A stretch of DNA of 62,837 bases. Source: Sabulitectum sp964604135 (GTDB lineage: Bacteria; Fermentibacterota; Fermentibacteria; Fermentibacterales; JCC-6). The notes under the pieces were generated by a model. It did no database searches, had not been told where the DNA came from, and saw nothing but the letters and a program-made list of their open reading frames with translations. The first letter of the stretch is position 1. Each line of letters opens with the position of its first letter. The stretch is taken from contig CAZRXU010000003.1 in the NCBI GenBank assembly GCA_964604135.1, forward strand, positions 1 through 62,837, read 5' to 3'. Below are positions 44,171-52,353 of this stretch, piece after piece. The position numbers were made by a program, and so were the translations under genes.

Positions 44171-44217
44171 TCTCTCTGGAGAGTCGTCTCGGGAATGAAA
44201 CGGGAAAGGAGTTCACC

Positions 44218-44994
44218 TTGAAAAATCAGCTTACGGTTTCTGTCTTTCTCCTCCTGGCAGTTGCGTGTATCGGATGGAACAGTGACCAGAGAGAAGTTGT
44301 TAACAGTTACAACGCGTTAACAAATAATGCTGCCGATGAGAACTGGCATGCTCTTGTCCGCGGTTTGTCTGATGAAACAGCAACTCTCCTCGACGAAATC
44401 GCAGAAATCTACACTGCCGCCGGAGCTCCCTTCAACAACCAGGGCGAGAAACTGCTTGCTTCTCTTGTTTCAGAAACAGATTTTCTTGTGTTCTCTGACA
44501 TTGTGATATCTGTTGAATTTCGCAATGAGAAAGCATACCTTGTTTCGGGAGAGGGCAGCGATGCCACGGTATACACATTCATCAAAGACGACGGCAGATG
44601 GAAACTGGATCTCGTTCAGGATCTCACGCATTACATCAACGAAGCCATGGAAGGAACCGGGCTACCCAATAACGATTCCGGCCAGACTGATTCACCCACA
44701 TACATATCAATCGGCAGTGGCAACTGCGAGTTAGCCTTAAGAAACGATCTCGAAAATCTCTCCATTTGGAACGTGTACTGCTCACCAAGCAACAGCGACT
44801 CGTGGGGTGAAGACTGGCTGCAATCAAGTATTCTGGGCACAGGAGCAGAAATGGGAATCTGGCTGGACAGCGGTGTTTACGATATTAGGGTTGTAGACTC
44901 CGGCGAACATGTGTACACGCTCTGGCAGATTGAACTTGACGAAAACGGAGCGTTCTGGCCGGTAACAGCCCTGGATCGGGATGAAGCAAACTAA
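44218..44994 (+). CDS. Lipoprotein with NTF2-like N-terminal region and one DEDGD-type repeat domain (array gene A)
   Basis: 258 residues, start TTG behind AAAGGAG. MKNQLTVSVFLLLAVAC is a lipoprotein signal (Cys 17). Residues about 25-150 resemble a small NTF2-like fold (EVVNSYNALTNNAADENWHA ... YTFIKDDGRWKLDLVQDLTH). Residues about 168-256 are the first copy of the domain that recurs in the following genes: ALRNDLENLSIWNVYCSPSN, WGEDWL, SGVYDIRVVDSGEHVYTLWQ and FWPVTALDRD; its acidic loop is weaker (VDSGEHVYT) than in later copies. The end overlaps gene B by 14 bases. I do not recognise the repeat as a named family. Confidence 0.75.
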   Translation: MKNQLTVSVFLLLAVACIGWNSDQREVVNSYNALTNNAADENWHALVRGLSDETATLLDEIAEIYTAAGAPFNNQGEKLLASLVSETDFLVFSDIVISVEFRNEKAYLVSGEGSDATVYTFIKDDGRWKLDLVQDLTHYINEAMEGTGLPNNDSGQTDSPTYISIGSGNCELALRNDLENLSIWNVYCSPSNSDSWGEDWLQSSILGTGAEMGIWLDSGVYDIRVVDSGEHVYTLWQIELDENGAFWPVTALDRDEAN

Positions 44995-45970
44995 CAGCGT
45001 ACCGAAAACCACTGCTCCAAAAACCGTAAAGCTCATAATACCACTGATTGTGCTGGTTGCTGCTGCTGTATTTCTCCTTGAGCAGAACACAGACGAAAGC
45101 ACAAAACTCATTTTCGTAACAAACTCACTTCCCGATGTTGCTCTGAACAAGATTCTGCCGGATGGTGGAACTGCAGACCTTCTTGAGAGTGATCTCAGCC
45201 CGGGCAAAACAGTTCAACTATCTGTTGCTGCCGGATGTTCAGAACTGACCGCATCAGATTCTGACGGAGGAGTGTACCGATTCAGCGTAGCATCCGCAGA
45301 CTCTGCTGATACCCTTCGAGTACAGATATCTATGGCAAATCGCAACACATTCGAACATATTACGGAGTCCGGGGGAGAATTCTACGCAGGAGCGGGAGAA
45401 TGCACCGTAATAATTACCAACGGGTTGATGTGGCATGATATCTGCAGCATCACCGTTACCAGAGATGAAGATGATTCTGCGAACAACTCGAATATACTCG
45501 AAACCTTCTCTATTCCTTCCGGGAAAGCGCTGAACACCAGAGTTCCCCGGGGCAGCTACACGGTTAATGCCACAGATGACATGAATAATCACTACAGCTG
45601 CAGAGTATCACTGACCCTGCCTGATCAGACAGCTGCAATATGTAACATCACGGAAAACTGCCTGTTGTTGACTATGAAGAGTTCTGGCTCTGGAAGCAGC
45701 AGACTGATTCTCTGCAATGCCCTCGGAGACTGGATAGTTACAGGTCTTTACCACAGAAACTCCGGTACAGAGAACTGGAGTGAAAACCATCTGGCGGCTT
45801 CCTGCATTGAGCCCAAGGAAATGTACTCTCTTCTGCTTGACCCGGGAGTATACGACATAAGAATAGTGGACGAAGACAACGACAGTTACACAAGGCACGA
45901 TATTGAAGTATCTGATGCGGGAAGCAGATGGAGTATCTCCATGGCTGATCTCGATCATTTTGTTCCGTAA
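44981..45970 (+). CDS. Membrane-anchored protein with three DEDGD-type repeat domains (array gene B)
   Basis: 329 residues. Residues 17-34 (VKLIIPLIVLVAAAVFLL) form one membrane helix, so the rest should be periplasmic. Three repeats follow, starting at about TKLIFVTNSLPDVALNKI, ECTVIITNGLMWHDICSI and SSRLILCNALGDWIVTGLYH. The first two are diverged (SDSDGGVYRF and TDDMNNHYSC in place of the acidic loop), whereas the third is canonical: YHRNSGTENWSENHL, PGVYDIRIVDEDNDSYTRHD, WSISMADLD. No enzymatic motif. Its start lies inside the end of gene A, which indicates cotranslation. Confidence 0.75.
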   Translation: MKQTNSVPKTTAPKTVKLIIPLIVLVAAAVFLLEQNTDESTKLIFVTNSLPDVALNKILPDGGTADLLESDLSPGKTVQLSVAAGCSELTASDSDGGVYRFSVASADSADTLRVQISMANRNTFEHITESGGEFYAGAGECTVIITNGLMWHDICSITVTRDEDDSANNSNILETFSIPSGKALNTRVPRGSYTVNATDDMNNHYSCRVSLTLPDQTAAICNITENCLLLTMKSSGSGSSRLILCNALGDWIVTGLYHRNSGTENWSENHLAASCIEPKEMYSLLLDPGVYDIRIVDEDNDSYTRHDIEVSDAGSRWSISMADLDHFVP

Positions 45971-46086
45971 CACAAGTGCTTCAATGAGCATGCAGGGTTT
46001 ACCTGAGAGGTATTCTGCCTTATTTTACGAAGCAGTGTAGCACAGCAGTGTCAGTGGTTGGCATTGCTCACACAGATGGAGGGATA

Positions 46087-46413
46087 ATGAAGAGGTTTTT
46101 AGTATTGCTTGTTGTTGCTCTTGTTGCAACTGTTGTTTCCGGCTGCGGTGGCGGTGTACCGGTGAAAATTACAAACGATCTTGGTGCATGGAACATTGAA
46201 GAGATTTACATTGATCCGGCTGAAAACGGCGAATGGAGCATCAACCGCATTAGTGAAAACATGAAACCTGGCGACGACATAACAATCAGTATTGCCGCTG
46301 GCACATACGACATCCAGATTGTCGATGAAGACGGCGACTCCTACACACGCTGGGAAATTGAAATTGGTTCAGACGGATACGACTGGGCTGTTTCCATTTC
46401 TGACATAGACTAG
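46087..46413 (+). CDS. Small lipoprotein with one DEDGD-type repeat domain (array gene C)
   Basis: 108 residues from ATG 46087 (GGAGGG upstream; the longer frame from 46048 has no ribosome site). MKRFLVLLVVALVATVVSGC is a lipoprotein signal with Cys 20. The mature protein is a single repeat: VPVKITNDLGAWNIEEIYID, GEWSINRI, MKPGDDITISIAAGTYDIQI, VDEDGDSYTRWEIEI, YDWAVSISDID. It is the simplest statement of the domain, about 85 residues of predicted beta-strand with an Asp/Glu-rich loop that could bind Ca2+ (inference). Confidence 0.8.
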   Translation: MKRFLVLLVVALVATVVSGCGGGVPVKITNDLGAWNIEEIYIDPAENGEWSINRISENMKPGDDITISIAAGTYDIQIVDEDGDSYTRWEIEIGSDGYDWAVSISDID

Positions 46414-46641
46414 AATTTCTGCATTACAGTTTCAGCACTGCTAAAACAGGCGGTGGTGTATCTGTTGTGTTGCCACGGCAGACACAAGATGAATAGATCA
46501 GTGTGTACCGCCAGGTTACAAAGTCGGTTCAAGCTGCATCCTCTGGTGATTTCTATCCGCAGCGGTCTTTACTCGGCTGCTGTGTTCCCTTATTGTCTTC
46601 TGTTCGGTGTGGTATTTTTTGAAAAACAAAAGGAGGGAAAG

Positions 46642-47577
46642 TTGAAGAAGTTTAATCTTGTTTTCGCGCTGCTGGCTCTGCCGGTACTGTTTCTTGCCTG
46701 CGGCAGCGGCGAGGCACCAGCAAACGACGCAACTGAAGAGGTCGAGGATGTAACTGTTGAGGCTACCATAGTCAACGGTCTTGAAGACTACGAAATAGCA
46801 GAAATCTGGATTGACCCGTCAGACGGTTCCTGGTCAGAGAACCTTATTACAGAAAACCTTCTCCCCGGAGAAGAATTTACAGTAACTCTTGACGAACCCG
46901 GTAGCTACGACCTCTGGGTTACAGACGAAGACGGTGATACCTACACAAAGTACAACATCGAAATTGACGAGAGCGACTACGAGTGGGAAGTTGTACTGGA
47001 AGACGGAGACTGGAATGTTCCTGAAACCACAGTAACCATCACGAACGGTCTTGGCGACTGGACAATCTATTTCGCATACTGCGACTACTCTTCGTCAGAC
47101 AGCTGGAGTGAAGACCGCCTTGGTTCCGAGGTTCTCGAGCCCGGCGAATCTATTTCTTTCACTGTTGATGCCAACGACAACTACGACTTCAAATGTATTG
47201 ATGAAGACGACGATGAATACTTCATGTGGGATGTCTGGGTAGGCGAGGATGGCTTTGAATGGAATGTGCAGCTTTCCGATATGGATACCAGCGTTGAGGA
47301 ACCCCAGGAAGGTGATGTTCCCATCACCATCCACAACGGTCTTGGCGACTGGACGATCTGGTATGTCTACGGTGACCCGAGTGATGGGCCCCAGGGCGAA
47401 GACCGCCTTGGTACCGAACTCATTGAGCCAGGTGAGGAATTCACTTTTTACGTTCCTGCCGGCAGCACCTACGACCTCAGGGTAGAGGACGAAGACAGCG
47501 ACACCTACACACTGCGTGGCATTGAGATTGCTGAAGACGGTTACTACTGGGAAGTTGAACTCTCCGACATGGACTAG
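46642..47577 (+). CDS. Lipoprotein with three DEDGD-type repeat domains (array gene D)
   Basis: 311 residues from a TTG at 46642 behind AGGAGGGA; the frame upstream to 46453 has no such site. Signal MKKFNLVFALLALPVLFLAC (Cys 20). Three repeats: EATIVNGLEDYEIAEIWIDP...VTDEDGDTYTKYNIEI; VTITNGLGDWTIYFAYCDYS...CIDEDDDEYFMWDVWV; ITIHNGLGDWTIWYVYGDPS...VEDEDSDTYTLRGIEI. Repeats 2 and 3 also share DNA (GTCTTGGCGACTGGAC near 47046 and 47339; GAAGACCGCCTTGGT near 47108 and 47398), which indicates recent duplication. Very acidic. A strong terminator follows. Confidence 0.8.
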   Translation: MKKFNLVFALLALPVLFLACGSGEAPANDATEEVEDVTVEATIVNGLEDYEIAEIWIDPSDGSWSENLITENLLPGEEFTVTLDEPGSYDLWVTDEDGDTYTKYNIEIDESDYEWEVVLEDGDWNVPETTVTITNGLGDWTIYFAYCDYSSSDSWSEDRLGSEVLEPGESISFTVDANDNYDFKCIDEDDDEYFMWDVWVGEDGFEWNVQLSDMDTSVEEPQEGDVPITIHNGLGDWTIWYVYGDPSDGPQGEDRLGTELIEPGEEFTFYVPAGSTYDLRVEDEDSDTYTLRGIEIAEDGYYWEVELSDMD

Positions 47578-47598
47578 GCTCACGCCCTAATTCATTTA

Positions 47599-47626
47599 AC
47601 AGGGGGCAATCCTGCCCCCTGTTTTT
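47599..47626 (+). terminator. Strong Rho-independent terminator inside the lipoprotein array
   Basis: Perfect 10-bp stem ACAGGGGGCA/TGCCCCCTGT around ATCC, followed by five T residues. It lies between array genes D and E, with only 21 bp from its end to the start of gene E. Confidence 0.9.
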
Positions 47627-47647
47627 GTGTGCAATGAAAGGAATTGT

Positions 47648-47974
47648 ATGTCGAAACTGGTAATTGCAGCGTTTTTCATGTTTCTCGTTGCAACTGGATG
47701 CTACGACCCGGCAAAGGTCATCGTCACCAATGGACTGGAAAACAGGAATATAGAGTACGTATATGTCAGCAGTAGCTCCGAGGAAGAATGGGGCACAAGC
47801 AATCTTCCGAACTGGAAAGTGCTGAAACCGGGAGAGTCCCAGGAAATAACCGTTCTTCCGGATACATACGATTTACAGGCTGTTGATCAATACGGGGAAA
47901 CATACACGATATGGGATATTGAAATAGATACAGAAGACTACGAATGGGAAGTAGCTCCATCAGATATAGACTGA
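47648..47974 (+). CDS. Small lipoprotein with one DEDGD-type repeat domain (array gene E)
   Basis: 108 residues from ATG 47648 (AAAGGA upstream). MSKLVIAAFFMFLVATGC is a lipoprotein signal with Cys 18. One repeat: AKVIVTNGLENRNIEYVYVS, EEEWGTSNLPNWKVLKPGE, TYDLQAVDQYGETYTIWDIE and YEWEVAPSDID. The acidic loop is reduced to DQYGETYT. It has no promoter room of its own after the preceding terminator, so it depends on read-through or a promoter inside gene D. Confidence 0.78.
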   Translation: MSKLVIAAFFMFLVATGCYDPAKVIVTNGLENRNIEYVYVSSSSEEEWGTSNLPNWKVLKPGESQEITVLPDTYDLQAVDQYGETYTIWDIEIDTEDYEWEVAPSDID

Positions 47975-48025
47975 CGGAATAAAACAGAGTCGTTCGGGTA
48001 AAACTGTTGAAGGGGGGCCGCATTT

Positions 48026-48649
48026 TTGAAGAGAAAAACATCTCTATACCTGATACCAGTTATCTGTGTTGCGCTTTTAGCGAGCTGTATGGAGAAAGCA
48101 CCTCTGGTTATAACAAACGGTCTTGAAAACTACGATATCACCTGTGTATACATCAGCAGGGGCACAGACAGTTTCTGGGGCACAAACCATCTTCCCGGTG
48201 TAGATATTTTAGCTCCAGGCCATGAGGCTGAAGTAATGGTCAGGCCAGGTGTGTACGATCTTCAGGTTACTGACGAAGACGGAGACACCTATACGCTTCA
48301 AGACATTCGCATTGGCGCAAACGGGTTTAACTGGACAGTTACAATGGATGGTATTGATCTGGCAACAGCAGTTCAATACGCCGGACATTGCGCCGTATCA
48401 GTTACTAACAGCCTTCCAGACCAGAACCTCGATGGCATCTGGCTGTCGCCCTCAACCGGCGGTGACTGGGGAAGCAATCACATCGACGGAGAGGTTCTTT
48501 ACCCAGGCGACACATACACAGCTTATGTAACAGCTGATACCTATGATATCCATGTAGAAGACGAGTTCGGAAAAACCTACACCAGGTGGGATGCAACTGT
48601 GAACAGCCAGGGCTACACCTGGCAGATTACCATAAAAGACGCAGACTGA
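48026..48649 (+). CDS. Lipoprotein with two DEDGD-type repeat domains (array gene F)
   Basis: 207 residues, start TTG behind GAAGGGGGG. Signal MKRKTSLYLIPVICVALLASC (Cys 21). Repeat 1: PLVITNGLENYDITCVYISR, FWGTNHL, GVYDLQVTDEDGDTYTLQDI, FNWTVTMDGID. Repeat 2: VSVTNSLPDQNLDGIWLSPS, DWGSNHI, TYDIHVEDEFGKTYTRWDAT, YTWQITIKDAD. The N-terminal ITNGLEN and WGTxxLP segments are closest to gene E, so E and F look like sister copies. The stop codon is 5 bp from the stop of the convergent histidine kinase gene. Confidence 0.78.
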   Translation: MKRKTSLYLIPVICVALLASCMEKAPLVITNGLENYDITCVYISRGTDSFWGTNHLPGVDILAPGHEAEVMVRPGVYDLQVTDEDGDTYTLQDIRIGANGFNWTVTMDGIDLATAVQYAGHCAVSVTNSLPDQNLDGIWLSPSTGGDWGSNHIDGEVLYPGDTYTAYVTADTYDIHVEDEFGKTYTRWDATVNSQGYTWQITIKDAD

Positions 48650-48654
48650 ATCGG

Positions 48655-49497
48655 CTAATCACCAGCGGAAAACAGAGGAAGGCGAACTGTCATGGTTGTT
48701 CCGCTGCCCTCTTCGCTTTCAGCATTTATCGTTCCCCTGTGAACTTCTACTATGTGTTTCACCATTGAAAGCCCCAGCCCAAGACCGCCGTCGGGATTTC
48801 TCTTTGCCTGCTTACCTCTGAAAAGGAATGCAAACACATGGGGAAGATCCTCAGCCGATATTCCCATTCCGGTATCTTTAACCTCAACAACTACATCAGA
48901 ACCCTCAGAAAAAACACTCAGGTAAATACACCCTCCAGTTCTGTTGTACTTGAATGCGTTAACGCACAGGTTCTGTACAACTCTCCGGAGGAAGCTCTCT
49001 CTTCCGCGCACAGGAAGAAAAGGCTCATCTTCCGGGTAGGAAAACTTGAAGCATATGCCCTTTTCTATGAACATCAGTTCCATGAGTTCATGCACACTTC
49101 TGCATACCTCAAGCATGCTTACTTTCTCGCTAAGCTCTGAGGCATCCGTTTCGGAAAGATTGCCAAGAACCATGATATCGCTAACCAGCGGAACAAGCTC
49201 CTCTGCCCTTTTCCTTGCCCGCCCTATCATCCGCAGTGAGTTCTCCGGATTCTTCACGTAACCGATTTCCACTGCGTGAAGCAGGCTTACAATGGCAGCG
49301 ATCGGAGACTTCAGCTCGTGCCCAAGTATCCGCAGCACCTCTCCCGCAGTGGGTTCGTCTCCGCTCAGTGCGTCTTCAAGCTCGTCTGCAATACCAGACA
49401 GCTCCCCCAGCATCCCTGTGTTGCAGATACACTCCTGCCCTGCCTGCTGCAGTATCCCCTGCACCTTCTTAACCAGTTCCCACGGCTCGTGCTTCAT
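48655..49497 (-). CDS. Soluble sensor histidine kinase without a recognisable sensor domain
   Basis: 280 residues, no membrane segment. An N-terminal helical stretch of 50 residues with Cys 23 and Cys 25 (ECICNTG) precedes the HisKA domain with phospho-acceptor His 60 in ILGHELKSPIAAIVSLLHAV. The ATPase domain has the N box VVQNLCVNAFKYN, G1 VKDTGMGISAEDL, and G2 DGGLGLGLSMVKHIVEVHRG. No response regulator is adjacent. It is convergent with the lipoprotein array, so a functional link is positional only. Input may come through a partner protein or through the short N-terminus. Confidence 0.9.
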   Translation of the reverse strand: MKHEPWELVKKVQGILQQAGQECICNTGMLGELSGIADELEDALSGDEPTAGEVLRILGHELKSPIAAIVSLLHAVEIGYVKNPENSLRMIGRARKRAEELVPLVSDIMVLGNLSETDASELSEKVSMLEVCRSVHELMELMFIEKGICFKFSYPEDEPFLPVRGRESFLRRVVQNLCVNAFKYNRTGGCIYLSVFSEGSDVVVEVKDTGMGISAEDLPHVFAFLFRGKQAKRNPDGGLGLGLSMVKHIVEVHRGTINAESEEGSGTTMTVRLPLFSAGD

Positions 49498-49803
49498 AAA
49501 TAAGAGACCTCCATAGTATTGCTACCAAAACGGGTGTCCTGCACTCAACCTACAGACGAAAACACTTTCCAGCGAAAAATCGTACCGTAATCTCCCCTTA
49601 ATCAAGCTTCGTTCGCTGGGTCTTTTCCTTCTATTCCAGTCCTGTAGTCTGCTTATCTGTACAACTCTGAATCTAATCAAATCGGTATTCAATCCAAAAA
49701 CAATATCTCGCTTTATCTGTAATATTGTTTTTCGGAACCAGGAAGATATATTCTACATTGTTTTCTGCTAAAGGCAATATTTGACCACTTGGAGTTTGTT
49801 GAT
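49498..49803. other. Intergenic region before the aminotransferase gene, with a perfect inverted repeat
   Basis: No gene seen in these 306 bases. AAAAACAATAT (49696-49706) and ATATTGTTTTT (49722-49732) form a perfect 11-bp inverted repeat around 15 nt, about 70 bp before the aminotransferase start. It is AT-rich with flanking A and T runs, so it may be a terminator or an operator. The region holds the start-side promoter for the histidine kinase on the minus strand. Confidence 0.45.
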
Positions 49804-50976
49804 ATGAATGACAATCCTGACGAATTCATTGTTTTTGGGAAGCCGGAAATTCTAGCAGCTGAGATAGAAGAGGTTGAAGCTTGTTTGAAATCAGCATGGC
49901 TTGGTACAGGCCCCAGAGTTGCACGGTTTGAGAGTAGCTTTGCCGCATACAAGGGTGTAAATACTGACAAAGTAGCTGCTGTTAATTCCTGCACCGCCGC
50001 GCTTCACATCAGCATGATTGCATCCGGTCTGGGTAGTGGCGATGAAGTAATTACAACGCCGCTAACTTTCTGTTCAACAGTCAATGCCATTATTCACTCC
50101 GGAGCCACTCCTGTTCTTGCCGATGTTGATTCAGTAACCATGAATATTTCGCCTTCAGAAATAAAAAAGGCAATAACTAAAAAAACAAAAGCTATAGTTC
50201 CGGTTCACTTCGCCGGACGACCTTGTGAAATGGATAAGATTCTGGACATCGCTTCCGAATTCAACCTCAAAGTGATCGAAGACTGTGCACATTCAATCGA
50301 GGGTGAATTCAAGGGGAAAAAGTGCGGAACAATGGGCGATTTCGGGTGCTTCAGCTTCTATGTAACAAAAAATGTTGTTACCGGAGAAGGTGGAATGATT
50401 GTTGCAAAAATCAGTACCGACATTGAGCGTGCAAAAGTGTTGGCCCTCCACGGCATGACAAAGGATGCATGGCATCGTTTTTCAGACGCTGGATACAAGC
50501 ACTACCAGGTGGTCGAGTGCGGCTTCAAATACAACATGATGGACATTCAGGCAGCAATTGGTATTCACCAGCTTGCCAGAGTAGACAAAAACTGGCAGAA
50601 GCGGAAACGCATATGGAACCTGTACAGAAATTCTTTCCGTGATCTGCCGTTGATACTTCCGTCTGAACCGGCAGAAGACACCCGACATGCCTACCATCTG
50701 TTTACTCCTGTAGTTGATTCGACCAGAACCAGTTTAACAAGAGATGAAGTTCTTGATTCTCTTACAGAACTGGGAATTGGTACAGGAGTTCACTACCTGA
50801 GTATACCGGAACATCCATACTACCAGGCCAGATTTGGATGGAAACCGGAGACCTGGCCTGTGGCAAAGGTAATTGGCCGTACAACTTTCAGCCTTCCTCT
50901 AGGTACTTCTCTGACGGATTCCCAGGTGAGCAGAGTTATCAAATCTGTGAAGTCTGTTTTCGAATTTAGCAGATAA
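49804..50976 (+). CDS. DegT/DnrJ/EryC1/StrS family PLP-dependent sugar aminotransferase
   Basis: 390 residues from ATG 49804 (GGAG 10 bases upstream; TTG 49789 is an alternative). Family blocks: WLGTGPRVARFESSFAAYKG, VNSCTAALHISMIASGLGSG, DEVITTPLTFCSTVNAI, ADVDSVTMNISPSEIKKAIT, VPVHFAGRPCEM, EDCAHSIEGEFKGKKCGTMG and the Schiff-base Lys 189 in SFYVTKNVVTGEGGM. Such enzymes aminate keto-sugar nucleotides for surface polysaccharides or glycolipids. First gene of a glycan cluster; the next glycosyltransferase gene begins almost immediately. Confidence 0.93.
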   Translation: MNDNPDEFIVFGKPEILAAEIEEVEACLKSAWLGTGPRVARFESSFAAYKGVNTDKVAAVNSCTAALHISMIASGLGSGDEVITTPLTFCSTVNAIIHSGATPVLADVDSVTMNISPSEIKKAITKKTKAIVPVHFAGRPCEMDKILDIASEFNLKVIEDCAHSIEGEFKGKKCGTMGDFGCFSFYVTKNVVTGEGGMIVAKISTDIERAKVLALHGMTKDAWHRFSDAGYKHYQVVECGFKYNMMDIQAAIGIHQLARVDKNWQKRKRIWNLYRNSFRDLPLILPSEPAEDTRHAYHLFTPVVDSTRTSLTRDEVLDSLTELGIGTGVHYLSIPEHPYYQARFGWKPETWPVAKVIGRTTFSLPLGTSLTDSQVSRVIKSVKSVFEFSR

Positions 50977-50985
50977 GCAGGTGTC

Positions 50986-52152
50986 ATTATCAAAATTGTT
51001 ATTGTAACAACTTCGTTTCCAGAGAGCACAACTCCGCCTGGAAGCGAGGCAGCAGGCTCATTTGTCATGGATTTTGCGATTGCTCTTTCCAGAACCTGCG
51101 AAGTCACCGTAGTAGCCCCGTCTTTGTCTTCTGCTGGAAATCACTCAATTGGCAGCATCAGCATCCGGAACTACAGAGTTCCTTCGCTGCCCCTGTCTTT
51201 GCTCAAACCCAATAACCCATTGTCAATACTAAAAATACTGCAAACCTTGAACAGCGGTTTGAAAACACTGAGGAAAACTGTTGAGCATCTGAGACCGGAT
51301 CACATTCTTGCCATGTGGTCGCTGCCTTGCGGATACTGGGCAGCGAATGCCTCTGCCGGAACAGGCATTCCGTTCAGCACATGGTCGCTGGGAAGCGATA
51401 TCTGGAGTATGGGCAGAATTCCAGTGGTGTCTTCAGTTCTCAAATCGGTTCTTCGGGCCGGCGAGCACAGATTCGCAGACGGCTACGAGCTTTGCTCCGA
51501 TGTGGAATCAATTTGTAAACTACCGTGCTCTTTTCTTCCAAGCACAAGAATGCTGAACCTGCCGCATTCAGCACCCCCTGAAAGAGAAGTACCTCCATTC
51601 AGGCTGGCATTTCTTGGCAGATGGCATGTTAACAAAGGAATTGATCTGCTGCTTGAAGCACTCGAAAAACTTGATGAAGATGTGTGGAATCGTATCGAGT
51701 TGTTTTCCATCTACGGCGGTGGACCAATGGAGAAACTGGTTCATCAGCGCTCCCGCCTGCTGATAGAAGATGGAAAACCCCTGAAGGTTGGCGGCTACCT
51801 TAACCACCAGGAAGCTGTTGCGCTCTACATGAACTCTGATTTCCTTGTAATACCTTCAAGAATTGAAAGTATTCCTCTTGTGTTTTCAGATGCGCTGCAG
51901 TGCAGTTTGCCTGTTGTTACCACACCGGTGGGCGATATGCCCCAAATACTGAACAGCTTCGCCTGCGGAATACTGGCCGATGATACTTCGGCTGATTCCA
52001 TTGCCCAGGCAATCAAACAGGCAGTTTACCACAAACAAACCAGCTTCCTGCCGGGAATAGCGCTTGCGAACAAATCATTCTCCACCGAGGCTGCATGTGA
52101 AACATTCCTGTCTGCGATAACTTCCTCCGCAAACTACCCCGCCAGGGAATAA
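50986..52152 (+). CDS. Glycosyltransferase family 4, apparently starting at a non-canonical codon
   Basis: The only ATG-type start in frame is 51067, but the frame is open and clearly coding upstream to the aminotransferase stop. It reads IKIVIVTTSFPESTTPPG then SEAAGSFVMDFAIALSR, the first beta strand and helix of a GT-B fold. No ATG, GTG or TTG exists there, so I place the start at ATT 50986 behind AGCAGGTG (388 residues). C-terminal GT4 features: RLAFLGRWHVNKGIDLLLEA, a basic/acidic loop IPSRIESIPLVFSDALQCSL and PVVTTPVGDMPQIL. It should transfer a sugar from a nucleotide donor to a lipid or glycan acceptor. Confidence 0.85.
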   Translation: MIKIVIVTTSFPESTTPPGSEAAGSFVMDFAIALSRTCEVTVVAPSLSSAGNHSIGSISIRNYRVPSLPLSLLKPNNPLSILKILQTLNSGLKTLRKTVEHLRPDHILAMWSLPCGYWAANASAGTGIPFSTWSLGSDIWSMGRIPVVSSVLKSVLRAGEHRFADGYELCSDVESICKLPCSFLPSTRMLNLPHSAPPEREVPPFRLAFLGRWHVNKGIDLLLEALEKLDEDVWNRIELFSIYGGGPMEKLVHQRSRLLIEDGKPLKVGGYLNHQEAVALYMNSDFLVIPSRIESIPLVFSDALQCSLPVVTTPVGDMPQILNSFACGILADDTSADSIAQAIKQAVYHKQTSFLPGIALANKSFSTEAACETFLSAITSSANYPARE

Positions 52153-52353
52153 CTGTCGCATTCTGCTAGCTCTTTCAAACCCCATCGGCGTTACTGGTTC
52201 AATTACATAGCGGTGCTATGCGCATAAACCAGTGCCTTGCTGGAGTTCAGAATACCGGCGCATCATATCGAAATATTAAGGCGTACGGAGTACTAGGTCA
52301 GCAAGAGATATTAAAACACATTGAAAACCTTCGCCAAGTCTCTCCACCTTGTT
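52153..52353. repeat. Intergenic element with nested hairpin, possible mobile-element remnant
   Basis: No coding signal in these 201 bp. A nested hairpin at 52193-52233 has outer arms ACTGGTT/AACCAGT, a 6+6-nt internal loop and inner stem CATAGC-GGT-GCTATG. The same apical pattern (ATAGC-three bases-GCTAT inside a longer outer stem) occurs at 16656-16704. It separates the convergent glycosyltransferase and flippase genes and could act as a transcription end. Confidence 0.5.

Noticed and set aside
44075..44217. c-di-GMP (GEMM) riboswitch between the GGDEF gene and the lipoprotein array.
   Set aside because: Small stems exist, but the conserved GEMM core and tetraloop receptor are absent.
46453..46641. 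N-terminal extension of array gene D.
   Set aside because: The TTG at 46642 has an AGGAGGGA and gives a standard lipoprotein signal; the extension would bury that signal.
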